From positions 1 through 64,000 of the forward strand of contig JAJQDI010000026.1 in assembly GCA_021202275.1 (NCBI GenBank): 64,000 nucleotides of DNA. The letters run 5' to 3'. The notes under the pieces were generated by a model. That model was not told the DNA's origin. It searched no databases and saw nothing but the letters and a program-made list of their open reading frames with translations. The DNA is from Bacteroides sp. (GTDB taxonomy: Bacteria > Bacteroidota > Bacteroidia > Bacteroidales > Bacteroidaceae). Below, piece by piece: positions 36,165 through 44,599 of the stretch (position 1 is the first letter of the stretch; every line of letters starts with the position of its first letter). The position numbers were made by a program, and so were the translations under genes.

Positions 36165-37139
36165 ATGTTGACACCAGATACATTAAACAAAGAATTGATA
36201 CAACTGATCCGTAGCAGGCTTCCCAAAGGAACCACTGTAGCGAATTATCTGATGGATATACTTCCGCTGGGCAAAGAGGCGGTATACCGGAGATACCGGG
36301 GCGAAGTACCTTTTACGCTGGCCGAAGCGATTACCATCTCCCGGAAGATCGGCATCTCACTGGACCAGCTCACAGGAGTGAAGTCGGCCGGAGAAGCGTT
36401 GCTGGATATGAAATACATGCAGGGCAAACCCCATCTGGAGATCTATTCCGATACGTTAGACCAGTATGGCACTGCCTTTCAGGTGCTCTCGCGCAAGCGG
36501 CCCAATGAACTGTGGGATGCCTCCAACCGCATTGTATTGGGTATACAGTTCAATTATCCGGCACTCTCCCGGTTTCACCTGTTCAAATGGCTCTATCAGC
36601 AAGACGCGCTGGTAGGCGAGCATACGATATTCAGTTACGAAGATGTGGAACTCACGCAGGAGCTGCGCCTCAGGCAGCAATACCTGGTGGAGGTAAGCCG
36701 TGAATTCGACCGGAGCGTCTATATTTGGGACAACCGCGCGTTCTTCTCTTTGGTTAACGACATCCGGTATTTCCGGGACGTACAGATGATCTCCGAAGAG
36801 AACATATGGCATCTTAAAAATGAGATGCTGCAGATCCTCAACGAAGTAGAAGCGCTGGCCAAGACCGGAGCGTTTCCCAACGGCAACGAACTGCAGATGT
36901 ATGTATGCCACATCAATTTCGAAACCTCCTGTGCCTACGTGCAATCCGGGGAAGAGAAAATGAGCCTCATCAAGGTATATAATCTGAATTCGATCCTCTC
37001 ACACGACCAGCGGGTGTTTGACAACCTGAAAGGGTGGATCCAGTCTTTGCGTAAGTTCTCTACCCTCATCACACAAAGTGCCGAAGTACAACGCTATAAA
37101 TTCTTCAAAGAACAGAGAGACATGATCAGCAGACTCTGA
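36165..37139 (+). CDS. HTH transcriptional regulator of unknown type
   Basis: 324 residues. The N-terminus MLTPDTLNKELIQLIRSRLPKGTTVANYLMDILPLGKEAVYRRYRGEVPFTLAEAITISRKIGIS has an XRE-like pattern: recognition helix GKEAVYRRYRG, then AEAITISRKIGIS. The remaining 240 residues are mainly helical (QVLSRKRPNELWDASNR, DQLLNEVEALAK-like, FFKEQRDMI). This kind of protein is common in Bacteroidales, but its ligand and targets are unknown. It lies between two fimbrial genes, so it may control them. Confidence 0.6.
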   Translation: MLTPDTLNKELIQLIRSRLPKGTTVANYLMDILPLGKEAVYRRYRGEVPFTLAEAITISRKIGISLDQLTGVKSAGEALLDMKYMQGKPHLEIYSDTLDQYGTAFQVLSRKRPNELWDASNRIVLGIQFNYPALSRFHLFKWLYQQDALVGEHTIFSYEDVELTQELRLRQQYLVEVSREFDRSVYIWDNRAFFSLVNDIRYFRDVQMISEENIWHLKNEMLQILNEVEALAKTGAFPNGNELQMYVCHINFETSCAYVQSGEEKMSLIKVYNLNSILSHDQRVFDNLKGWIQSLRKFSTLITQSAEVQRYKFFKEQRDMISRL

Positions 37140-37238
37140 CAAAGGAGGCGTTTGCCGGGTGTGCAGGCCTGATCCGCCGCTGAGATCATACACACGAATG
37201 TCTGCCCATAGGGGGTATGTAATCAAACCAAAGACACG

Positions 37239-39371
37239 ATGAAGTTCGGAAAAATAATATATTTTCTTTCACTGCTGCTATGTAGTATCTCGGCTTGTCA
37301 GGATACGGAGTATGCAGATCCGGGAGTAAAGCCGGGCGAAGAGGTAACCTTGTTCATGCATGTAGAGGTGCCTTCGACAGCTTTGCCCGGACAGACCCGC
37401 AACGCGCTTCCCCGGGAAAGAGTCGTAGAGGACATCACCGTATGGGTACTCGAAAAGTCCGGTGATACCTATCTGTATCGCTATCAGGTAGAAGGGCAAT
37501 CCTTGTCTTCGGGCGCGGAGCATGTATACTATTTCAATGCCCGGCTGGTAGCCACCGATGCGCCGTTGAAATTGCTGGTACTTGCCAATGCCGCGCGGGA
37601 TGTTTCCGCTATACCTGTAAACGCGACCGAAGCGGAGGTAAAAGCCGGGATCACCCGTGACTATCCGGAAGTGTCCATAGGCATGGAAGGCATACTGCCC
37701 ATGTCGGCCGAATTGCTTTTTCCTTCCGGCATCACCATTCATCAGGAGGTTTCCCTGAAACTCACCCGTTCGGTAGCCCGGGTAGATGTGTATAACGGAG
37801 TACCTGGTGATTTTGAACTACTGTCGGTACAGATCTTTCGTGCCCACCAGAAGATCCGTATCCTTCCGGATGAGCCCGGAGAAGAAGCCGTTACAACCCC
37901 TACCATTCCCGGTGGTTCCGTTGCGAACATCCATACGGAAGCCATAGAGCTGGTGAATGAAGAGAATGTCCCTGTCTATCTTCCCGAGTCGGCCGTTGTC
38001 GCGGAAAAGGACCGGCAGGTACGGGAAGCTACGTGCGTGGTGATCGGGGGGATATACAAAGGAGATACGTCGCCCAGTTATTACCGGATGGATTTTGTGC
38101 CGGAAGGAAAACCCGAACTCTTCGGGCAGGTGCTTCGTAATCACAAATATGTCTTTACCATTCAGAAGGTAGTGGGGCGCGGATGGGAAAATCCCGAGGA
38201 TGCCTCCCGCAATACCTCTTCCCAGATGCAGGCAGAGATCAAAGAATGGAATGAGAACAGTGTGAATATGAGTTTCGATGGAGTCAATCACCTGGCTGTC
38301 TCTGCCCGGGAGTTGATGCTGGATGCGATAGCAGGCGATAAGAAGTTCCTGGAAGTAGATACCAGTCTGGATACGTATCACGTCTGCTGGCTGGATGATG
38401 CCGGGAATGAAACTGCCGGAACCCTGTATCCCGGAGGAGCGGCAATCGTGGACGACGAAGGGTGGTTCCAATTGACCATCAACGACGATGGCACCCGCCT
38501 TACCTTCACTACCTTGCAGGAAAATACCACCGGAAAACGACTTACCCGGACGCTGCGTATCCGTGCCGACAGGCTTTCGCTGACTTGTGATATCCATCAG
38601 GGACTCATCTCACGCAGCAACCGGCAGATCCTTATCTATGGCTCTTTGCTGGAGATCGGCAGATTCGGAAACGCCATATTTCCCGGTTCAGTGGCCCCGG
38701 ATCGTCCGGCAGCCATGGTACGCAAGTTGAGGAACACAAGTAATTTCGGTCCGGATACTCCTTTCCGGTTCGACGGATTTGAATTCGGAGGAATGGCTGT
38801 ATATGAGATCCCCGATCTGCTGATCAGTGCGTTTGATGTGGTGTATCTTACCTATGCGGGCAATCCCACTCCGGATCATGTGATCCACTGGATAGACGAA
38901 ACCCCCAACCGGGTATTGATCGTACAATACGACAACAGCAGTACGAACAAGGCTACCATGGCTGCCCTGGGAGTCCCTTTTCAGCAGAAAGCGGATGTCG
39001 CGCCTTATGTGTTGCATCCGGATGCTCCCGCACATATAGTAGACGGTCCTTTTGGTGTAGTCAGCCCTTCCCTGCAATTCCGTTGTTACGATACCACCCA
39101 CGGTGAGATCCCCCTGGAAGACGCGCGCGCCAACAACATTACTCCCATCCTTACCGGAGGCACTACAGGGGGTGTTGTGCTTGGGGTAGACCTGGATCGG
39201 CACATCATCTACAGCGGTGATATAGACCTCTATTACAGCGATAAAGGCGGTAATGCCGGTCAGGATACGGAATGGTTGGATAGCAGTACCGGTATAGATA
39301 CTGCAAACAATGCCGAAAAACTGATATTCAACCTCTGGGCCTGGATCGCGGAGGTGACGCTTGGGCAATAA
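37239..39371 (+). CDS. Large fimbrial-type surface lipoprotein with a ThuA/GATase-like C-terminus
   Basis: 710 residues, lipobox SISAC. Residues about 25-370 are fimbrillin/Mfa-like: VTLFMHVEVPSTALPG, VEDITVWVLEKSGD, LKLLVLANAARDVS, SVARVDVYNG, VLRNHKYVFTIQKVVG. A linker (SLTCDIHQGL) follows, and then about residues 455-710 look like a different fold: RQILIYGSLLEIG, FDVVYLTYAGNPTPDHVIHWIDETPNRVLIVQYDN, HIIYSGDIDLYYS. That pattern resembles a class I amidotransferase/ThuA-like flavodoxin-type fold, unusual on a pilus-type lipoprotein. Likely a tip or stalk adhesin; enzyme activity not claimed. Confidence 0.6.
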   Translation: MKFGKIIYFLSLLLCSISACQDTEYADPGVKPGEEVTLFMHVEVPSTALPGQTRNALPRERVVEDITVWVLEKSGDTYLYRYQVEGQSLSSGAEHVYYFNARLVATDAPLKLLVLANAARDVSAIPVNATEAEVKAGITRDYPEVSIGMEGILPMSAELLFPSGITIHQEVSLKLTRSVARVDVYNGVPGDFELLSVQIFRAHQKIRILPDEPGEEAVTTPTIPGGSVANIHTEAIELVNEENVPVYLPESAVVAEKDRQVREATCVVIGGIYKGDTSPSYYRMDFVPEGKPELFGQVLRNHKYVFTIQKVVGRGWENPEDASRNTSSQMQAEIKEWNENSVNMSFDGVNHLAVSARELMLDAIAGDKKFLEVDTSLDTYHVCWLDDAGNETAGTLYPGGAAIVDDEGWFQLTINDDGTRLTFTTLQENTTGKRLTRTLRIRADRLSLTCDIHQGLISRSNRQILIYGSLLEIGRFGNAIFPGSVAPDRPAAMVRKLRNTSNFGPDTPFRFDGFEFGGMAVYEIPDLLISAFDVVYLTYAGNPTPDHVIHWIDETPNRVLIVQYDNSSTNKATMAALGVPFQQKADVAPYVLHPDAPAHIVDGPFGVVSPSLQFRCYDTTHGEIPLEDARANNITPILTGGTTGGVVLGVDLDRHIIYSGDIDLYYSDKGGNAGQDTEWLDSSTGIDTANNAEKLIFNLWAWIAEVTLGQ

Positions 39372-39455
39372 CAAAGAAAAATGTACCCATACTTCTTTCA
39401 GGCATCACCATTCGTGGGATAAGCAGAAACTTATACCTACATTGTATATATACCT

Positions 39456-39624
39456 TGTAGAGACGCACGGCGTGCGTCTCGGCATGCCGCATGGGAATAC
39501 ATATACCATTTTTTGTTGGATCTGTATCGCGGAGACACGCCTTCCCGGGTTGGGTCTGTATCGCGGAGATGCGCCTTCCCGGATTGGACTTGCAGCGCGG
39601 AGACGCACGCCGTGCGTCTCTACA
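39456..39624. mobile_element. MITE-like dispersed element C with 34-base tandem units
   Basis: Arms TGTAGAGACGCACGGCGTGC... (39456-39480) and its inverse (39600-39624) bound three 34-base units beginning at 39516, 39550 and 39584: TTGGATCTGTATCGCGGAGA, TTGGGTCTGTATCGCGGAGA and TTGGACTTGCAGCGCGGAGA. The third runs into the right arm, so the arm may have been copied into the units. Also holds CGGCATGCCGCATGGGAATA next to the left arm, a text shared with elements B and D. Confidence 0.65.
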
Positions 39625-40236
39625 GTATATCTACACCCCAAAGGAGCATGTTTCCTGTGAGTTTCTTATCTGTTCTTTTGTTCTTCTGTCTGATCATCTG
39701 ATAAAGAGATACATCGTACATCCGTCAGATACCAGATCCCAGTAGTTTATTTCCTATCCTCTAACTTCCGGACGAGGCAACCAGAGAGATCAGGGGGGCT
39801 CGTTTGTTTTTTCTGATCTTTCCTGATATAGTTAATCGGATAAGAATTAAAACCGGAGCGTTCTGTACGTGCAACTATCCGTTTTATATACAAGTTGTCT
39901 GTGTTCCTGCGGGGATAAATACCCTGTTGTGCAGCCGGGGGTATTTTTCAACCGGCGGAAGAAAAGGACCGTATGTAAATGAAGGGAACCTTTTGTGGGA
40001 TAAAAGAAGCAGGAAAGCCGTCTGAAGAGAGACTCTGGCTGCTGTCACACCATCTGAGAAGTGAAATTGCATGTTTTTCAAAATAAAGTTATAATTATGT
40101 CGGTTAAATTTATTATTTTTTATTTAATTTGCACCTTAGATGCGCCAGCACCTGATTGAATACCGCCAACCCTTTGTAGAAATGACTTGTGAGTCACGTT
40201 TTTTTTAATTATAGTTTTATTAATAGTTAGGTTAGT
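39625..40236 (+). promoter_or_regulatory. Leader region before a surface lipoprotein gene
   Basis: About 600 bases with no gene. A TAATTTG box near 40125 resembles a -7 element. A small hairpin TGACT-TGTG-AGTCA (40183-40196) with a T tract after it sits in the leader and could act as an attenuator, weakly supported. Confidence 0.3.
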
Positions 40237-41160
40237 ATGAAAACAAATCTATGTAAATGGTTGGCTTTGCCTGTACTGGCAATAGCAGTATCAATGTCTT
40301 CCTGTCAGGAAGAGTCTGAATTCGTAGGCGGTCCGCAGACCGATGAAACTACAGTAACTACCCGCGCTTTGGTAGATCTTCCTATTGAGTATCTGGAAGT
40401 TCCGGATGATGCGATTGATGTGTCTACGGTAACCAGCCTGGAACCCGGAAAGGAATATATCATTTTAGGCAACTACAGCGGCAATCTTCCTCATTACGGC
40501 AACAGCGGTGAAAAGATCGTCTTGTATGTGGCAGGTACCTGGGATGTACAGAACTGGAACCTGGAAAACGGCATTGATGTGGTAGTTCTTGGACTGGGAC
40601 GCATCAATTCTTCGGCCAATTCTTCGCTGGTGATCAACGGTAATTCCAGTCTCTATATTTTAGAGGGTGGACAGGCCGATTTCACCAATGATTTCCTCTA
40701 TTTCTCCAATACCGGGCAGTTGTATGTAGCCGGAACACTGAACGCTACTTTCCTGCAGCTGAATTCAGGAAATTTCTACATCACCGACACCGGATATGTA
40801 ACCATACAGCAGTATGTTGACCAGGGTACGGGACAATTGCAGAACGACGGTACACTCATTATTGCAGAAAGCGGTTGGGACGAAGGAGAAAATGCCGTTC
40901 CGGTATATGAGTACCATGTAACCTATGTGCCGGGTCAGATCCTGTATACGGTAGATCCGGTTAACATCACCGAAGAGCAGTATATCGTACCGGACGATCA
41001 GCAGTTCGGTTCTGAACTGAATACCAATGATTTCAATTCACTCCGGCTCTATCTGCCGGCAGGTACTTTCCTCACCGTCGAAGATCTGCCGTTGCGACTG
41101 AGCTATCAGGTAGGTATTGATGAGCTTACCATAGCAGAGGTGATCATCTACCTGGAATAA
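40237..41160 (+). CDS. Surface lipoprotein with beta-solenoid-like repeats
   Basis: 307 residues, lipobox SMSSC. After a Thr-rich linker the body runs in short parallel strands: GKEYIILGNYSGNLPHYG, KIVLYVAGTWDVQN, DVVVLGLGRINSS, SSLVINGNSSLYILEGGQADFTN, FLYFSNTGQLYVAGTLNATFLQL, FYITDTGYVTIQQYVDQGTGQLQND. These look like beta-helix rungs. The C-terminal part (YEYHVTYVPGQIL) is unlike them. No enzyme motif seen; function unknown. A strong terminator follows. Confidence 0.6.
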   Translation: MKTNLCKWLALPVLAIAVSMSSCQEESEFVGGPQTDETTVTTRALVDLPIEYLEVPDDAIDVSTVTSLEPGKEYIILGNYSGNLPHYGNSGEKIVLYVAGTWDVQNWNLENGIDVVVLGLGRINSSANSSLVINGNSSLYILEGGQADFTNDFLYFSNTGQLYVAGTLNATFLQLNSGNFYITDTGYVTIQQYVDQGTGQLQNDGTLIIAESGWDEGENAVPVYEYHVTYVPGQILYTVDPVNITEEQYIVPDDQQFGSELNTNDFNSLRLYLPAGTFLTVEDLPLRLSYQVGIDELTIAEVIIYLE

Positions 41161-41181
41161 CCGGGTTTGAGCCTATTCAGA

Positions 41182-41212
41182 AGGGTTCTCTCGTTCCGGG
41201 AGAACCCTTTTT
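41182..41212 (+). terminator. Rho-independent terminator
   Basis: Stem AGGGTTCTC (41182-41190) pairs with GAGAACCCT (41200-41208), followed by TTTT. Lies 22 bases after the lipoprotein stop. Confidence 0.75.
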
Positions 41213-41298
41213 GGTAGGAAAGGCTTTCCGGGAGCCGATCCCTCTCTCTTTTTATCTTTTTTTCTGTCTTTTCATGGGAGATAACCGGGAAAAAAGAC

Positions 41299-41306
41299 TA
41301 ATTTTG
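41299..41306 (+). promoter_or_regulatory. -7 box for purB
   Basis: TAATTTTG fits TAnnTTTG, 30 bases before the purB start and after the terminator. Confidence 0.5.
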
Positions 41307-41336
41307 CACTTAGAATGTAACTCAACGAACGAACGC

Positions 41337-42683
41337 ATGAAATTGGATGCTCTCACGGCTATTTCTCCTGTAGATGGCCGTTACAGGAACAAGACCGAAC
41401 AGCTTACGGCCTACTTCTCGGAATATGCTCTCATCAGATACCGGGTACGGGTAGAGGTAGAATACTTCATTGCCCTGTGCGAACTGCCCCTGCCGCAATT
41501 GCAGGGCATAGATCCCGCGTTGTTTGAGCAGTTGCGCACCATCTACCGGGAATTCAACGAAGCCGATGCCGAGCGTGTGAAAGAGATAGAGAGCGTGACC
41601 AATCATGACGTGAAAGCCGTAGAGTATTTCCTGAAAGAGGAGTTCGACAAGATCGGAGGATTAGAGGCCTATAAAGAGTTTATCCATTTCGGGCTGACTT
41701 CCCAGGACATCAACAATACCTCTGTACCCCTTTCGGTAAAGGAGGCGTTGCAGACCGTATATGTTCCGTTGCTGGAAGAGCTCATCTGCCGGCTCAGCCA
41801 ATGTGCCTCGGAGTGGGCGGATATCCCCATGCTGGCCCGTACGCACGGACAACCCGCTTCTCCCACACGTCTGGGAAAAGAGGTACAGGTATTTGTGTAT
41901 CGGTTGCAGGAGCAACTCCGTGTATTGAAAGCCTGTCCGCTGACCGCAAAATTCGGTGGAGCCACAGGCAATTACAACGCGCATCAGGTAGCCTATCCGC
42001 AGTACGACTGGAAAACATTCGGCGATCGTTTTGTGGAGGAAAAGCTGGGGCTGGAACGCGAAGCGTATACCACTCAGATATCCAACTACGATCACCTGGC
42101 AGCTGTGTTTGACGCGATGAAACGTATCCATACCATCCTGATCGATATGAACCGCGACTTCTGGCAATATATTTCCATGGAGTATTTCAAACAGAAGATC
42201 AAGGCAGGAGAAGTGGGTTCAAGCGCGATGCCGCACAAGGTCAACCCGATCGACTTTGAGAATGCCGAAGGCAACCTGGGGATGACCAATGCCATCCTGG
42301 AGCACCTGGCTTCCAAATTGCCGGTCTCCCGACTGCAACGGGACCTCACGGACTCTACAGTACTCCGCAATGTGGGCGTACCTTTTACCCATGCGGTGAT
42401 CGCCATGCAGAGTACACTCAAAGGATTAGGTAAATTATTGCTCAACGAAACTGCCATCGCTGCCGATCTGGACGATTGCTGGAGTGTGGTGGCGGAAGCC
42501 ATACAGACGATCCTTCGCAGAGAAGGATATCCCAAACCCTATGAAGTATTGAAAGCATTGACCCGTACCAACGAGGCCATTACAGAGGCCTCTATCCGGG
42601 CGTTTGTCGAAGAATTGAATGTGAACGAAGAGGTAAAGAATGAATTGAGAGCCCTCACCCCTCATACCTATACAGGGGTTTGA
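41337..42683 (+). CDS. purB: Adenylosuccinate lyase
   Basis: 448 residues from ATG 41337; the longer open frame upstream overlaps the terminator and -7 box, so it is not used. The fumarate lyase signature GSSAMPHKVNPIDFENAEGN is present, with TSQDINNTS and ARTHGQPASPTRLGKE as substrate-binding loops. It splits adenylosuccinate to AMP and SAICAR to AICAR in purine synthesis; tetrameric, cytoplasmic. Most similar in layout to the short, E. coli-type enzyme (MKLDALTAISPVDGRY). It is followed by the pseudouridine synthase gene with 73 bases between. Confidence 0.95.
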   Translation: MKLDALTAISPVDGRYRNKTEQLTAYFSEYALIRYRVRVEVEYFIALCELPLPQLQGIDPALFEQLRTIYREFNEADAERVKEIESVTNHDVKAVEYFLKEEFDKIGGLEAYKEFIHFGLTSQDINNTSVPLSVKEALQTVYVPLLEELICRLSQCASEWADIPMLARTHGQPASPTRLGKEVQVFVYRLQEQLRVLKACPLTAKFGGATGNYNAHQVAYPQYDWKTFGDRFVEEKLGLEREAYTTQISNYDHLAAVFDAMKRIHTILIDMNRDFWQYISMEYFKQKIKAGEVGSSAMPHKVNPIDFENAEGNLGMTNAILEHLASKLPVSRLQRDLTDSTVLRNVGVPFTHAVIAMQSTLKGLGKLLLNETAIAADLDDCWSVVAEAIQTILRREGYPKPYEVLKALTRTNEAITEASIRAFVEELNVNEEVKNELRALTPHTYTGV

Positions 42684-42756
42684 GCCTTTCAGGTAAATTA
42701 TATCAAGTGAAAAACCGGCCGTGAGGCCCATAAATTAAATTTTATTCGAATAAAAG

Positions 42757-44229
42757 ATGAGTACAGAAAATGAAACTTGGCGCGAAGACTCTCAGGAAGA
42801 GAACGCCAGCCGTGAAGGTAACAGCAACTACAACAGGGAAGGTGGGTACAACCGCCCGTCTTACAACAGAGAAAACAATTACAACCGCGATGGGAACCGC
42901 CCGTACGGCGATCGCCCTTCCCGCCCGTCTTACAACAGATACGGCAACGACCGGCAGAGTGGCGGTTACGACCGCGATCGTCAGTCGTCAGGAGGCTACA
43001 ACCGCCAGGGTGGCGGAGGCTACAACCGTCCGCAGGGAGGGGGATACAATCGCCCGTATCAGAACCGGGAAGGGGGAGACCGTCCGTACCAGAACCGGGA
43101 CAGTAGCGATCGTCCGTATCAGAGCCGCGAAGGGGGTGGCTACAACCGGCCCCACCCGAACCGCGAAGGAGGAGATCAGCCCTATCGTCCGCGTATCAAC
43201 CGCGAAGGAGGAGATCAGCAACGCTCCGGTGGATATCGCTCCAACAGCTATGGCAACAATCAGGGAGGAGGCTGGAAGCCCCGTACCAACAATTACGGGA
43301 ACTCCGGCTATGGCAACAGCTATGGCAACTCCGGATACAACCGCCCGGGAGGAGATGACCGCCCCAGACGTCCGCGCTTCACTCCGGGAGGAGGCGATGG
43401 CCGCTCACAGGGATTTTCCCGTCCGGTCAGACGCACAGGCGGTTACGATCCGAATGCGAAATACAGTGTAAAGAAACAGATCGAATACAAAGAACAATTT
43501 GTAGATCCCAACGAACCGATCCGTCTCAACAAGTACCTCGCCAACGCGGGAGTATGCTCCCGTCGCGAAGCAGATGAGTTTATCACTGCCGGAGCGGTAT
43601 CGGTGAACGGAGAAGTAGTAACCGAATTGGGTACCAAGATCAAATGCGGAGATGAAGTGAAATTCCGCGATGCACCGGTGAGCCTGGAACGTAAAATCTA
43701 CGTGTTGCTCAACAAACCCAAGAATTGTGTGACGACTTCCGACGATCCGCAGGACCGCTATACAGTGATGGATCTTGTAAAGGGTGCCTGCACCGAACGC
43801 ATCTATCCCGTAGGTCGTCTCGACCGCAATACAACCGGTGTATTGCTGCTCACCAACGACGGGGATCTGGCGTCTAAGCTCACACACCCGCAATACCTCA
43901 AGAAAAAGATCTATCACGTACAGGCAGATAAGAACATCACCAAAGCCGATATGGATAAGATCGCCGAAGGGATCGAGTTGGAAGACGGTGTGATCCGTGC
44001 CGATGAGATCAGTTATGTAGATGATGTCAAACGTAACCAGGTAGGTATCGAGATCCACTCCGGAAAAAACCGTATCGTGCGTCGTATCTTCGAATCACTG
44101 GGATACAAAGTGATCAGACTGGACCGCGTCTTCTTCGCCGGACTCACCAAGAAAGGATTGCGCCGGGGCGACTGGCGCTACCTGACCGAACAGGAAGTAA
44201 ATTTCCTGCGGATGGGATCTTTCGAATAA
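42757..44229 (+). CDS. Pseudouridine synthase of the RluB/RsuA type, with long low-complexity N-terminus
   Basis: 490 residues. Residues 1-230 are disordered, built of YNRPYQNREGGDRPYQNRD-like repeats (YNR, RGG/NREGG). Then an S4 RNA-binding domain (IRLNKYLANAGVCSRREADEFITAGAVSVNGE) and a catalytic domain with the Asp loop GRLDRNTTGVLLLTNDGDLA and NRIVRRIFESLGYKV. It modifies rRNA, probably the large subunit. The Arg/Gly/Tyr-rich extension may bind RNA or drive condensate-like behaviour. Start ATG 42757 precedes MSTENETW. Confidence 0.88.
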   Translation: MSTENETWREDSQEENASREGNSNYNREGGYNRPSYNRENNYNRDGNRPYGDRPSRPSYNRYGNDRQSGGYDRDRQSSGGYNRQGGGGYNRPQGGGYNRPYQNREGGDRPYQNRDSSDRPYQSREGGGYNRPHPNREGGDQPYRPRINREGGDQQRSGGYRSNSYGNNQGGGWKPRTNNYGNSGYGNSYGNSGYNRPGGDDRPRRPRFTPGGGDGRSQGFSRPVRRTGGYDPNAKYSVKKQIEYKEQFVDPNEPIRLNKYLANAGVCSRREADEFITAGAVSVNGEVVTELGTKIKCGDEVKFRDAPVSLERKIYVLLNKPKNCVTTSDDPQDRYTVMDLVKGACTERIYPVGRLDRNTTGVLLLTNDGDLASKLTHPQYLKKKIYHVQADKNITKADMDKIAEGIELEDGVIRADEISYVDDVKRNQVGIEIHSGKNRIVRRIFESLGYKVIRLDRVFFAGLTKKGLRRGDWRYLTEQEVNFLRMGSFE

Positions 44230-44253
44230 GAAAGAGCGGAAACTCTATCATAC

Positions 44254-44283
44254 AGGGCTGTCTGGTGAGAACCGGACAGCCCT
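44254..44283 (+). terminator. Hairpin terminator after the pseudouridine synthase
   Basis: AGGGCTGTC (44254-44262) pairs with GACAGCCCT (44275-44283). The tail after it is only partly T-rich. Confidence 0.6.
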
Positions 44284-44541
44284 TGGTGTTTATTTGCGGT
44301 TTACCCGTGTTTACTTACGGCTTATTTGTATTTATTTACAGTTTAAAAGAAAAGGGATAAACAGGTATTTCTATATTCAATCCACTCCGGGGTGACTGTG
44401 GATGTATTAGACATACCCTCAGTCGCTTCGTTAATGGCTATGCCCTTACTTTTGAACTGTACCCGTAAAAGAGTGCCGCAGGTATACACTTCTACGTGCT
44501 ATGGATACGTTCCTTCCCGATAACACACAGGGATAACAAAG
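44284..44541. other. 258-bp intergenic stretch, nothing seen
   Basis: Lies between two terminators of convergent genes. I see no gene, repeat or regulatory motif in it. Confidence 0.4.
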
Positions 44542-44574
44542 AATAAGGAGCTGACAGACGGTCAGCCCCTTATT
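44542..44574 (-). terminator. Hairpin terminator for the CotH-like gene (minus strand)
   Basis: AATAAGGAGCTGAC (44542-44555) and GTCAGCCCCTTATT (44561-44574) are inverted copies with one mismatch and a 5-base loop, 25 bases after the minus-strand stop. The A/T-rich ends could let it work both ways. Confidence 0.65.
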
Positions 44575-44599
44575 TCTATAGATAATTATCCCGGTCTGC

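Noticed and set aside
39456..39624. CRISPR array
   Set aside because: The 34-base units are contiguous with no spacers and are flanked by inverted arms; no cas genes nearby.
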